Shown here: piece after piece, positions 27,169 to 35,274 of the stretch
Position numbering within the stretch: position 1 is the first letter of the stretch
Layout of the letters: each line of letters begins with the position of its first letter
NCBI GenBank assembly: GCA_964595355.1
Contig: CAZQQD010000002.1
Location: forward strand, 1-64,000
DNA from: JAKAGZ01 sp964595355
Lineage (GTDB): Bacteria > Bacteroidota > Ignavibacteria > Ignavibacteriales > Ignavibacteriaceae
Direction of reading: 5' to 3'
DNA: 64,000 nt
Position numbers and translations under genes: made by a program
The notes under the pieces: model-generated
Database searches by the model: none
Seen by the model: the letters and a program-made list of their open reading frames with translations, nothing else
What the model was told of the DNA's origin: nothing

Positions 27169-28415
27169 TGAAAAGGAACATTATAGCAGGATTAGATCTT
27201 GGTACAACAAAGGTCTGCGCTGTCATTGCTGAAAAGATAGATGACAATAAGATCGATATACTTGGTTTTGGGGTTGCACCCTCGGAAGGATTGCATAAAG
27301 GGCTCGTTGCTAATATAAGTAAAACTGCTGAAGCAATTAGGGAAGCCTTTGCAGTTGCTACAAACAGGGCAGGTATCGAAGTCAAAGTCGTAAATGTAGG
27401 TGTCGCTGGTGAACATATTACAAGTATGAGACATAGGAATTACGTGACTATTACTAGTGATGAGAAAGAAATTACCAAGTCTGATCTTGATAGATTAGAA
27501 GCAGATGTAAGGACGATCCGAATTCCGTCCGACAGGCAGATACTTCACATTATTCCTGAAGAATTTTCTGTTGATCATCAGGGTGGAATCGAAAGTCCTA
27601 TTGGAATGTCCGGTTCGAGGCTTGAAGCAACAAATCATATAGTTCTCGCTTCAATTCCTGCTATACAAAATATTACAAAATCTGTTGAACGTGCAGGACT
27701 TATGGTTCGGGATTATATTCTTCAACCTATAGCATCAAGTACATCTGTGCTTGAAGATAGTGAAAAAGATCTGGGGGTTGCACTAATAGACATCGGTGGA
27801 GGTACAACGGATATCGCCGTCTTTCATAAAAAGGTAATAAAGCATACTAAAGTTATAGGAGTCGCCGGCAACCAAGTTACTAATGATATAAGAGAGTCGC
27901 TTGGTGTGATTACTGAAGAAGCCGAAAATTTAAAAAGAGATTATGGATATGCAACTGAAAGTGCGATAATTAAAGATGAAGACATTTTAATCAGAGGTGT
28001 TGGTGCAAGAGGTAACACAAAAATTCCAATCAGCCTATTAACACAGATAATAAGTCTCAGAATGCGTGAGCTTTTCAGTTTAATTGATAATGAATTAAGG
28101 ACTGCCGGATTTAAAAATAAAATTAAAGCCGGTATAGTTTTAACGGGCGGCGGTTCTTTGATAAAAGGTTGTAATGAATTAGCAGAGGAAGTATTTGGGT
28201 TACCAACAAGAATTGGTGTTCCCCAAGAGTTGGGAGCTGGTTTATCCAACGAAATTGAAAGCCCAGAATTTGCAACTGTTGCCGGACTAATTCGGGGAAT
28301 TCCTGGCGGTAAGTCCAGTGAGTATCAGACTTTGATTAAATCTAAGAAAACAAAAAGCAAAGGAAAAGTTTCTTATGTATTCCAAAGAATACAACAGTTT
28401 TTTGATGAATTATAA
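27168..28415 (+). CDS. ftsA: Cell division protein FtsA
   Basis: A 415-residue actin-fold ATPase. The phosphate 1 loop is GLDLGTTKVCA, the SHS2 (1C) domain region follows with VNVGVAGEHI, and later come IDIGGGTTDIAVF and LTGGGSLIKGC. The C-terminus SYVFQRIQQFFDEL is an amphipathic membrane-targeting helix. FtsA anchors FtsZ to the membrane. It lies 27 bases before ftsZ, the largest gap in the cluster after mraZ. Confidence 0.97.
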   Translation: MKRNIIAGLDLGTTKVCAVIAEKIDDNKIDILGFGVAPSEGLHKGLVANISKTAEAIREAFAVATNRAGIEVKVVNVGVAGEHITSMRHRNYVTITSDEKEITKSDLDRLEADVRTIRIPSDRQILHIIPEEFSVDHQGGIESPIGMSGSRLEATNHIVLASIPAIQNITKSVERAGLMVRDYILQPIASSTSVLEDSEKDLGVALIDIGGGTTDIAVFHKKVIKHTKVIGVAGNQVTNDIRESLGVITEEAENLKRDYGYATESAIIKDEDILIRGVGARGNTKIPISLLTQIISLRMRELFSLIDNELRTAGFKNKIKAGIVLTGGGSLIKGCNELAEEVFGLPTRIGVPQELGAGLSNEIESPEFATVAGLIRGIPGGKSSEYQTLIKSKKTKSKGKVSYVFQRIQQFFDEL

Positions 28416-28442
28416 ATTATATACTACAATAAGGAGGTAACA

Positions 28443-29735
28443 ATGTCGCGATTTGCAACTTTAGATACAGACAAGTCGATGTCAGCTATTCTAAAAGTGG
28501 TCGGAGTAGGTGGCGGGGGATGCAACGCAATAGAAAGTATGATAAAAAGAGGTCTTGTTGGCGTTGAATATGTTGCTGTTAATACAGATTCTCAAGTATT
28601 AAATGGTAGCAGCGCCACTCACAAAATTCAGGTCGGTACGACTATTACCCGCGGGCTTGGTGCCGGAGCTGATCCTAATGTTGGTAAGAAATCTCTTGAA
28701 GAGGATAGGGAAAGACTTGCCGAAGTTCTATCCGGAAGCGACATGGTATTTGTTACCGCAGGTATGGGTGGAGGAACAGGAACCGGTGGAGCGCCAGTAG
28801 TAGCGTCAATTGCTCAAAGTGTGGGTGCTCTGGTTGTTGGAATTGTTACAAAACCTTTCCGTTGGGAAGGAAAGAAAAGGATGCTGAATGCGGAACAAGG
28901 AATCATGGATTTACGTCAGCATGTTGATAGTTTAATTGTAATTCCTAATGAGCGATTACTAAGCATTTTAGATAAACACATAAATGCTTTTGCTGCCTTT
29001 GATAAACCAAACGAAGTTCTTTATGAAGCAACACGAGGTATTGCAGATATAATAACCGTTGAAGGATTAATTAACGTCGACTTTGCCGATGTTCGTTCTG
29101 TAATGAACCAGAGTGGCGAAGCTTTAATGGGATGCGGTATAGCAAGCGGAGAAAGCAGGGCAGTTGAAGCCGCACAAAAAGCTATATCAAGTCCTTTGCT
29201 TGAAGGTGTGAACATTAAAGGCGCTAAGAGTGTGCTACTAAATGTTACGGGGTCGAGCAACCTTACAATGCAGGAAATTAATGAAGGCAACAACGTTATA
29301 TTTGAAGCAGCAGGTGAAGAGGCAAATGTAATCTTTGGCTGTGTAAGGAAAGAAGAAATGAATGATTATGTCTCTTACACAGTAATTGCAACCGGGTTCG
29401 AGGCTGCTCAGGGATTTAAGAAAGTTAAAAGTGAACTTCCTAAATCTAAAAAACAGGATACATTCAGAGGCGGATTTAATTTTCTTTCAAATGATGAAAT
29501 AGATAAAGAAGACCTGGATGTTCCGACTATAATAAGAGTAAAAGGAGCAAACTCTCCAATTGATCCTCCTGAAGAAGAGGAGACACCAGAAAGCGGATTC
29601 AAATTTGAATCTTCACGTTATAATTGGGCAAGAGATAAAGGTGAAAAGAAAGAAGAGGAGCCTGAACATAAAAATAATGACAACGATGATGACGATGAAG
29701 ACAGCTCTTCTTTTTTACGAATGATTATGGATTAA
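28443..29735 (+). CDS. ftsZ: Cell division protein FtsZ
   Basis: A 430-residue tubulin-like GTPase with the G-box GGGTGTGGAP at about residues 107-116, NTDSQ, and the T7 loop NVDFADVRSVM. A long acidic disordered linker (about 345-420) ends in SSFLRMIMD, a recognisable FtsZ C-terminal peptide (FLR core) for binding FtsA and other partners. An excellent AAGGAGG stands 6 bases before the ATG. It ends the dcw cluster. Confidence 0.98.
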   Translation: MSRFATLDTDKSMSAILKVVGVGGGGCNAIESMIKRGLVGVEYVAVNTDSQVLNGSSATHKIQVGTTITRGLGAGADPNVGKKSLEEDRERLAEVLSGSDMVFVTAGMGGGTGTGGAPVVASIAQSVGALVVGIVTKPFRWEGKKRMLNAEQGIMDLRQHVDSLIVIPNERLLSILDKHINAFAAFDKPNEVLYEATRGIADIITVEGLINVDFADVRSVMNQSGEALMGCGIASGESRAVEAAQKAISSPLLEGVNIKGAKSVLLNVTGSSNLTMQEINEGNNVIFEAAGEEANVIFGCVRKEEMNDYVSYTVIATGFEAAQGFKKVKSELPKSKKQDTFRGGFNFLSNDEIDKEDLDVPTIIRVKGANSPIDPPEEEETPESGFKFESSRYNWARDKGEKKEEEPEHKNNDNDDDDEDSSSFLRMIMD

Positions 29736-29780
29736 AAAATTGCTTTTAGAACATTCAAGAGTTGATAGTAAGTATTAAAT

Positions 29781-29806
29781 GAGGTTTATTGATTAAGGTA
29801 AACCTC
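29781..29806. repeat. Inverted repeat downstream of ftsZ
   Basis: GAGGTTTA (29781-29788) and TAAACCTC (29799-29806) form an 8-bp perfect stem between the convergent ftsZ and CPXCG genes. No T-run follows on either strand, so intrinsic termination is only possible, not clear. Confidence 0.4.
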
Positions 29807-29835
29807 AAAAAATTCTTCGTTAATTTTCTGTAGTG

Positions 29836-30033
29836 TTATTCGTCTGATGGCCTGGCATCCAGGGAAATATTCTCATCGTTGTCTATAGTAATAATAATTC
29901 TGTTGGGTCTGCAACAAATTTCGCAATCTTCAAAAAAATCATATTTCATTGATGTTGTTAAATCAAGCCAGACAGAATTTTGAGTACCACAATACTGACA
30001 TGTCCATACAATATCTTCATCAGTCGTAAACAT
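29836..30033 (-). CDS. CPXCG motif-containing cysteine-rich protein
   Basis: A 65-residue protein with two cysteine pairs, CQYCG near residue 12 and CEICCRP near residue 38, separated by an acidic YDFFED stretch. This is the pattern of the CPXCG small zinc-binding family, here with glutamine for the usual proline. It probably binds one zinc ion. Function is unknown. It lies on the minus strand downstream of yajQ (79 bases) and converges on ftsZ. Confidence 0.85.
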   Translation of the reverse strand: MFTTDEDIVWTCQYCGTQNSVWLDLTTSMKYDFFEDCEICCRPNRIIITIDNDENISLDARPSDE

Positions 30034-30112
30034 TATATAGCCTTTTATAATGTTTATCTGAAAGGTATAATTTTTCAGTTGATAATCCAGTTAATAATAA
30101 AAGGAGGAAATA

Positions 30113-30610
30113 TTATTTCATATTAATAAACTGTGTAGGAAAATTGAGGTCGGATTCTCGGACCATTTTTATAACAGCCTGCAGATCATCTATTTTCGGA
30201 GCTTGCACGCGAATTTTCTCATCCTGAATCTGTGCATTTACCTTCAACTTCGAATCTTTTATCATCTTCGTAATAATCTTCGCATTTTCTTTTGATATTC
30301 CACTTAAAAAATTAATTTTTTGCCTTATTCTACCTCCTGCAGCAGATTCAGGTTCTTTCAGATCCAGAGCTTTAATTGAAATTCCTCTTTTTATGAATTT
30401 CGATTGAAGAATATCAATGCTTGCCTTTCGTGAATAATCATCTTTTGTATTTATGCTCATGAATTTATCTTTCTTATTCAGTTCAATCTGTGTGTTCGAA
30501 TCTTTCAAGTCATATCTTTGATGGATTTCTTTTGTTGCCTGGTTCACTGCATTGTCAACTTCCTGAAAGTCAATTTCTGAGACGATGTCAAAAGAGTGAT
30601 TTTGAGCCAT
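30113..30610 (-). CDS. YajQ family nucleotide-binding protein
   Basis: A 165-residue protein beginning MAQNHSFDIVSEID, with NQATKEIHQRYDLKDS, DYSRKASIDILQSK and the C-terminal VRESDLNFPTQFINMK, all typical of the YajQ (DUF520) family. Members have two ferredoxin-like repeats; some bind cyclic di-GMP and act as transcription co-regulators, others bind tRNA or nucleotides. Which applies here cannot be read. A tRNA-Pro gene lies 21 bases upstream on the same strand. Confidence 0.92.
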   Translation of the reverse strand: MAQNHSFDIVSEIDFQEVDNAVNQATKEIHQRYDLKDSNTQIELNKKDKFMSINTKDDYSRKASIDILQSKFIKRGISIKALDLKEPESAAGGRIRQKINFLSGISKENAKIITKMIKDSKLKVNAQIQDEKIRVQAPKIDDLQAVIKMVRESDLNFPTQFINMK

Positions 30611-30631
30611 AATTTATTCCTTTATTTTTAG

Positions 30632-30706
30632 TCGGGGTGATAGGATTCGAACCTACGACCTCTTCGTCCCGAACGAAGCGCGCTAACCGGGCTGCGCTAC
30701 ACCCCG
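30632..30706 (-). tRNA. tRNA-Pro (anticodon CGG)
   Basis: On the minus strand, acceptor CGGGGTG/CACCCCG, D arm GCGCAGCCCGGTTAGCGC, anticodon stem CTTCG/CGAAG with loop TTCGGGA (anticodon CGG, reads CCG), and T arm GTAGG-TTCGAAT-CCTAT. The discriminator base is A and CCA is not encoded. It probably shares a transcript with yajQ. Confidence 0.96.
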
Positions 30707-30825
30707 AATAGTTCTAGATTGGATACTAAAGTTAAGATATTTTAACTCTTTTTTCCATTTCTCAAGTTGTTAAAAAATTTTTCATAAATTATCAGTATCA
30801 TCTTTACTTTTTAATTCCTTTGGTT

Positions 30826-30833
30826 TATGTTTG
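30826..30833 (+). promoter_or_regulatory. Bacteroidota-type -7 promoter element of the pyr operon
   Basis: TATGTTTG fits the Bacteroidota consensus TAnnTTTG exactly. Initiation would fall near 30840, about 20 bases before the PyrR-binding hairpin. A clear TTG at the -33 position was not found. Confidence 0.5.
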
Positions 30834-30858
30834 TACAAATTAAAATTAACCTTTAAAT

Positions 30859-30874
30859 CTATCCGGAGAGGTAG
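30859..30874 (+). promoter_or_regulatory. PyrR-binding hairpin in the pyr leader
   Basis: CTATCCGGAGAGGTAG folds as CTA-(T bulge)-CC / GG-TAG around a GGAGA loop. It carries the UCCnGAGAGG core of the known PyrR-binding loops of Gram-positive pyr leaders. It lies 11 bases before a leader ORF and 72 bases before the pyrR start, directly upstream of the gene for the predicted binding protein. Confidence 0.75.
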
Positions 30875-30884
30875 GAAAGGAATT

Positions 30885-30962
30885 ATGATAGCAAAAAATA
30901 TAAAATCAGAAAGTGACCTCCGCGGAGTAATCCAAGGAGGATTTTTTGTATATGGGCATTAA
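30885..30962 (+). CDS. Possible pyr leader peptide, 25 residues
   Basis: An ATG with GGAAAGG 4 bases upstream opens a 25-codon ORF reading MIAKNIKSES, DLRGVIQGGF, FVYGH and ending at TAA 30960-30962, inside the pyrR start region (ATG 30952, another frame). The same stretch carries a CCTCC at 30917-30921 that can pair with the pyrR ribosome binding site GGAGG at 30936-30940. A ribosome translating this ORF would open that pairing, so coupling is plausible. It may also be a chance ORF. Confidence 0.4.
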   Translation: MIAKNIKSESDLRGVIQGGFFVYGH

Positions 30963-31494
30963 GTCAAAAGTAGTAGATTCTGCAGGTTTTCAAAGGATAA
31001 TTGCCAGAATTTCACACGAAATTCTTGAAAAAAATAAGGGAACTGAGAACCTTGTTTTAATTGGGATGCGTACGCGTGGAGAATTCCTGGCAAAAAGAAT
31101 CAAGGAAAAAATAAAAGAAATTGAAGGAATTGAATTACCGTTTGCCGTGCTCGATATAACTTTGTACCGTGACGATTTTAGAACAAGACTGAAGCAACCT
31201 GAAGTTTCAGTTACCAATATCACTTTCGATATAACCGAGAAAAATATAATTCTTATTGATGATGTCCTGTACACCGGTAGAACGGTCAGATCAGCACTGG
31301 ATGCCATTATGGATCTCGGGCGACCGAATACAATTCAATTTGTAGTTCTTGTGGACCGAGGTCACCGTGAACTTCCGATTAAAGCAGATTATGTCGGCAA
31401 AAATATTCCGACCTCACTGAATGAAGAAATTAAAGTTAAAATGAGTGAAATCGATGGAGAAGATGCTATCTATCTCATCGATACAGAAAAATAA
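30946..31494 (+). CDS. pyrR: Bifunctional pyr operon regulator / uracil phosphoribosyltransferase PyrR
   Basis: A protein of about 182 residues of the PRTase fold, with the PRPP loop ILIDDVLYTGRT at about residues 102-113 and the VDRGHRELPI segment found in PyrR. It binds pyr mRNA leader hairpins when UMP is high, and many members also convert uracil to UMP. A matching RNA hairpin lies in its own leader. The start could be TTG 30946 (5 bases from AAGGAGG) or ATG 30952 (11 bases); I keep the TTG for spacing but am unsure. pyrB follows after 11 bases. Confidence 0.93.
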   Translation: MYMGIKSKVVDSAGFQRIIARISHEILEKNKGTENLVLIGMRTRGEFLAKRIKEKIKEIEGIELPFAVLDITLYRDDFRTRLKQPEVSVTNITFDITEKNIILIDDVLYTGRTVRSALDAIMDLGRPNTIQFVVLVDRGHRELPIKADYVGKNIPTSLNEEIKVKMSEIDGEDAIYLIDTEK

Positions 31495-31505
31495 TTTAGG
31501 AAAAT

Positions 31506-32426
31506 ATGCCTTTATCCAACAAACATCTACTTGGTTTACAGGGGATACCTAAGGAAGATATCCAATTAATATTAGACACCACTAAAACTTTCAGGGAAGT
31601 ACTTGATAGGCCAATCAAAAAAGTACCAACATTACAAGGCAAAACTGTAGTTAATTTATTTTTTGAAAATTCAACGCGTACTAGAATATCATTTGAATTA
31701 GCTGAAAAAAGATTATCAGCAGATGCTGTAAATTTTTCCGTTTCAACCAGCAGCGTTAGTAAAGGTGAAACATTTAAAGATACTATCCGTAATATCGAAG
31801 CTATGAAGGTTGATATGGTGGTAGCGAGGCATTCGGCTGCCGGAACACCGCTGTTTCTAACTCAGATATGTGATGCAAGCATTATAAACGCAGGGGACGG
31901 CATTCATGAACATCCCACACAGGCTTTGCTTGATATGTATTCAATAAAAGAGAAACTTGGTAAAATAGAAGGACTTAAAGTTTGTATCGTTGGTGATATT
32001 GCGCACAGCAGGGTTGCGCTTTCAAATATTTATGGGCTTATTACAATGGGTGCTAAGGTTTCTGTTTGTGGGCCATCGACTATGATTCCGAGATATATTC
32101 AGGATTTAGGAGTCGATGTGATTTATAATATAGATGAAGCAATACAGGAGAATGATGTTTTGAATGTTCTTCGTATCCAACTTGAAAGAAAAGCTCGCGA
32201 GTATTTCCCATCTATTAGGGAGTATGCAAAGTTTTTTGGTATAACTGAAGAAAGATTAGAAAAAAACGGAAAGGATATTTTAATATTGCATCCCGGGCCT
32301 ATCAATCGTGGAGTTGAATTGTCTTCATCCGTTGCAGATGGTTTAAATCAAATAATTTTACAACAGGTAACAAACGGTGTGGCCGTAAGAATGGCTGTGC
32401 TCTATTTGTTGGGGACAATGAATTAA
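31506..32426 (+). CDS. pyrB: Aspartate carbamoyltransferase catalytic chain
   Basis: A 306-residue transcarbamylase with the carbamoyl-phosphate motif FFENSTRTRISFE near residues 53-65, the HPTQALLD segment and the HPGPINRGVE motif that distinguishes it from ornithine carbamoyltransferase. It makes N-carbamoyl-aspartate in UMP synthesis. No pyrI regulatory chain follows, so regulation is probably through PyrR. It lies between pyrR and pyrC with 11-base gaps. Confidence 0.96.
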   Translation: MPLSNKHLLGLQGIPKEDIQLILDTTKTFREVLDRPIKKVPTLQGKTVVNLFFENSTRTRISFELAEKRLSADAVNFSVSTSSVSKGETFKDTIRNIEAMKVDMVVARHSAAGTPLFLTQICDASIINAGDGIHEHPTQALLDMYSIKEKLGKIEGLKVCIVGDIAHSRVALSNIYGLITMGAKVSVCGPSTMIPRYIQDLGVDVIYNIDEAIQENDVLNVLRIQLERKAREYFPSIREYAKFFGITEERLEKNGKDILILHPGPINRGVELSSSVADGLNQIILQQVTNGVAVRMAVLYLLGTMN

Positions 32427-32437
32427 TCGGTAGTGAA

Positions 32438-33733
32438 ATGAAAATAATTTTAAAAAATGTAAATATTATAAATCCAGAACAAGGATTAAAAGAGTCTAAA
32501 ACAAATATTCTTTTGGGTAATGGAAAAATTGTTAAGATAGGTGAACTCACTTCTGACGATGTTAAAGGAGAAAAAAAGGAATTCGATCTATCCGGGAAAT
32601 ATGTTGTTCCCGGATTTTTTGATATGCATGTTCATTTGCGTGAGCCCGGAAGGGAAGATGAGGAAACTGTAATTACAGGTTGTCAAAGCGCTGCTCAAGG
32701 CGGCTTCACTGGCTTGGCTTGTATGCCAAATACTGAACCTGCAATAGATTCAGCAGAAGTTGTTTCTTTAATAAAAAAACAGGCAAAAGATCAACTGACT
32801 GATGTCTTTATTATTGGTGCTGCAACTCTTGGCCGAAAAGGAGAGATTATTTCCCCTATGGCAGAATTGAGAGAATCAGGTGTTGTAGGATTTTCTGATG
32901 ACGGTGTTGCTATAAAAACTGCCTCAATACTTAAAAGGGCTATGGAATATTCCGGAATGTACAACCTGCCAATAATCGAACATTGTGAAGATGAGACTTT
33001 AGCCGGTGGTGCAATGAATGAAGGAATAAATTCTACAAAACTGGGTTTACCGCCGGTTCCATCTGTTGCTGAAGAGCTGATTGTTGGCAGAGATATTTTA
33101 ATGGCAGAATACACAAACGGTAAAATTCACATTGCTCATATAAGTACAAAGAAATCAGTTGAGATGGTTCGACAGGCAAAAAAATCGGGAATTAAAGTTA
33201 CTGCTGAAGTTACTCCACATCATTTTAGTCTTACAGATGATTACATCAAAACCTACGATACAAATTATAAAATGAATCCGCCTCTCCGAACAAAAGCAGA
33301 TGTTGATGAAGTTATCAAAGGGTTAAAAGATGGAACAATTGATTGTATTGCCAGCGACCACGCGCCTCATTCACCAGAGGAGAAAGAAGTTGAATTTGAA
33401 TTTGCTCCGAACGGTATTATCGGATTGGAAACGCAGATCGGTTTGGCATTAACTGAGCTTTATCACAAAAAAGTTTTATCTCTTGAACAGATCATTGAAA
33501 AGATGGTTATTAATCCGAGAAAAATATTAAACATCCCTGTTCCTAAAATTCAGACTGGTGAAATTGCAAATCTTACAATTTTAGATCCTGACGAAGTTTG
33601 GACAGTAGATCTCGACAACTTTAAAAGTAAGTCAAGAAATTCACCTTTCAATAAACGACTTCTTACAGGAAGGGCTTTGGGAGTTATTAATAAAGGCAAG
33701 ATACATTTTAACGGTGAATATTTTAGCTTTTAG
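32438..33733 (+). CDS. pyrC: Dihydroorotase
   Basis: A 431-residue amidohydrolase with DMHVHLREPGRED (metal ligands HxH) near residues 61-73, the EHCEDE region and SDHAPHSPEEK near residues 305-315. This is the class I (PyrC, about 430 residues) layout. It cyclises carbamoyl-aspartate to dihydroorotate. It ends the visible pyr operon; pyrD, pyrE and pyrF are not in the window. Confidence 0.95.
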   Translation: MKIILKNVNIINPEQGLKESKTNILLGNGKIVKIGELTSDDVKGEKKEFDLSGKYVVPGFFDMHVHLREPGREDEETVITGCQSAAQGGFTGLACMPNTEPAIDSAEVVSLIKKQAKDQLTDVFIIGAATLGRKGEIISPMAELRESGVVGFSDDGVAIKTASILKRAMEYSGMYNLPIIEHCEDETLAGGAMNEGINSTKLGLPPVPSVAEELIVGRDILMAEYTNGKIHIAHISTKKSVEMVRQAKKSGIKVTAEVTPHHFSLTDDYIKTYDTNYKMNPPLRTKADVDEVIKGLKDGTIDCIASDHAPHSPEEKEVEFEFAPNGIIGLETQIGLALTELYHKKVLSLEQIIEKMVINPRKILNIPVPKIQTGEIANLTILDPDEVWTVDLDNFKSKSRNSPFNKRLLTGRALGVINKGKIHFNGEYFSF

Positions 33734-33869
33734 TTTATTTTATTCGCTACATATCTTGTCCAGTTTTATGTACAGTCCTTCCGTAAAAGTGTCAAAATTC
33801 TTCTGAAATAAAGCTCTTTCAACGGCATTCATTTTGACTTACTGTAACTGACAACTAATGGTGAGCAAA

Positions 33870-34679
33870 ATGAAAACAAAAATATTACTTATCGGCTTTC
33901 TTACGGCTATTACTTTTACAGCCTGCAGAGTCCATATAGATGATCCTTATTATCTGGATACAACTCCTCCTTCACCTCCTACAGGAATTATAGCAATTAA
34001 TGGTGATAACAGAGTTGATCTATCGTGGTATGATAACCGTGAATCAGATGTTGCTGGTTACAACGTGTATTATGCTTATTCATACAACGGCAAGTACACA
34101 TTAATCGGATCGACAAATACTAATTATTTTATTGATGATGGCGCAAGCAACGGAGACACTTATTATTATGCTGTTACTGCTTACGATTACAATGGAAATG
34201 AAAGTGATCTCAGTTATGACGTAGTTTATTCTACGCCGCGTCCTGAAGGATTTAATCAATCTATATTTGATTATAGAAATTATCCTGACTATGGCGGGTA
34301 TTCATTTACGACTTACAGTGCTGTTGCTTATGATGACGTGGAGTCTGATTTCTTCTTTGAAAATTACAACGGAACTTATTATATAGATGTGTGGGATGAC
34401 AGTGAAATTCAGGATATGGGAAGTACAGCTGATATTTATGACATTGTGTATGCACCGACTTCGGGCTGGTCGTCTACAAAAGACGAAATTGCAATAGTTG
34501 GCCATACTTACGTAATCTGGACATGGGATAACCATTTTGCCAAGATCTGGATTAAATCAGTTACAAGCGATAAAATTTCATTTGACTGGGCATTTCAGTT
34601 AGTTGAAGGCAACAGACAATTGAAACAGTCGAATATTTCTAAGGAAAGAGGCAAATTAAAGAGCTCTATAAACAGGTAA
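33870..34679 (+). CDS. Lipoprotein with fibronectin type III domain
   Basis: A protein of about 269 residues. A signal peptide ends in FTAC (lipobox, Cys about 18), so it should be a lipid-anchored envelope protein. Residues about 32-120 form a fibronectin type III domain (PPSPPTGIIAI, VDLSWYDN, VAGYNVYYAY, YYYAVTAYDYNGNESD). The rest is tyrosine-rich and unrecognised. ATG 33870 fits a signal peptide better than the in-frame ATG at 33858. It is followed by a strong terminator. Function is unknown. Confidence 0.8.
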   Translation: MKTKILLIGFLTAITFTACRVHIDDPYYLDTTPPSPPTGIIAINGDNRVDLSWYDNRESDVAGYNVYYAYSYNGKYTLIGSTNTNYFIDDGASNGDTYYYAVTAYDYNGNESDLSYDVVYSTPRPEGFNQSIFDYRNYPDYGGYSFTTYSAVAYDDVESDFFFENYNGTYYIDVWDDSEIQDMGSTADIYDIVYAPTSGWSSTKDEIAIVGHTYVIWTWDNHFAKIWIKSVTSDKISFDWAFQLVEGNRQLKQSNISKERGKLKSSINR

Positions 34680-34699
34680 ATCGAAATAATGAATATTTA

Positions 34700-34740
34700 A
34701 ATAAGAGTGAATCTTTATAGATTTACTCTTATTTATTAAT
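34700..34740 (+). terminator. Hairpin terminator after the FN3 lipoprotein gene
   Basis: A 14-bp stem (34700-34713 with 34720-34733, one G-T pair, 6-base loop TTTATA) follows the lipoprotein stop. It is AT-rich and followed by a short T-rich stretch. It separates this gene from the DUF4783-kinase unit. Confidence 0.7.
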
Positions 34741-34766
34741 TAAATTTAAAGAAGTTGTGATTTTTA

Positions 34767-35270
34767 ATGCGAATATATCTTAAAAACATATTGCCTTTAG
34801 CATTTTCCTTTTTCCTATGCGCCCCTATATATGCTCAAAATAAACCCCTTGAATATAAAATTCCGACAGATAGTAACCAGAAATCGCTTGATTTAAAAAC
34901 ACACGAAAAAAAGGATTTTGCTACTAATGAGCAGGTAGTTGAGGTGGTGAAAAATATTCAGGATGCTATGGTCAATAAAGATGTCAACACTTTAGTAGAT
35001 CATCTTAGTCCACAAACGTATTTTAATCTACCGAACGGAATTAGCGGTTATTATTCATCTAATCAGGCTTATTTTGTTCTTGATGATTTCCTGAAGACTT
35101 ACAGGATTACTTCTTTTAATTTCAATGAAATAAATACTAAAAATAACACTCCGTTTGCTACTGGAACCTATGAATATGATTACAAAGGTAACCGTAATTC
35201 TGCACATATTTATCTGCAATTACGGAATGCTGGTAAGAACTGGAGAATAACTCAAATCACAATAAATTGA
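34767..35270 (+). CDS. Secreted DUF4783 family protein
   Basis: A 167-residue protein with a cleavable signal peptide (about 1-22, ending in IYAQ). The remainder has the NTF2-like pattern of DUF4783: helices around VVEVVKNIQDAM, the LVDHLSPQTYFNLPNG stretch and strands ending AGKNWRITQITIN. These small periplasmic proteins of Bacteroidota have no established function. The large histidine kinase starts 4 bases after its stop, so the two are probably one transcript, and a link to the kinase sensor region is possible. Confidence 0.78.
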   Translation: MRIYLKNILPLAFSFFLCAPIYAQNKPLEYKIPTDSNQKSLDLKTHEKKDFATNEQVVEVVKNIQDAMVNKDVNTLVDHLSPQTYFNLPNGISGYYSSNQAYFVLDDFLKTYRITSFNFNEINTKNNTPFATGTYEYDYKGNRNSAHIYLQLRNAGKNWRITQITIN

Positions 35271-35274
35271 TTTA

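Noticed and set aside
29781..29806. The inverted repeat after ftsZ as a proven terminator
   Set aside because: The stem is good but lacks a T-run on either strand, so I list it only as a repeat.
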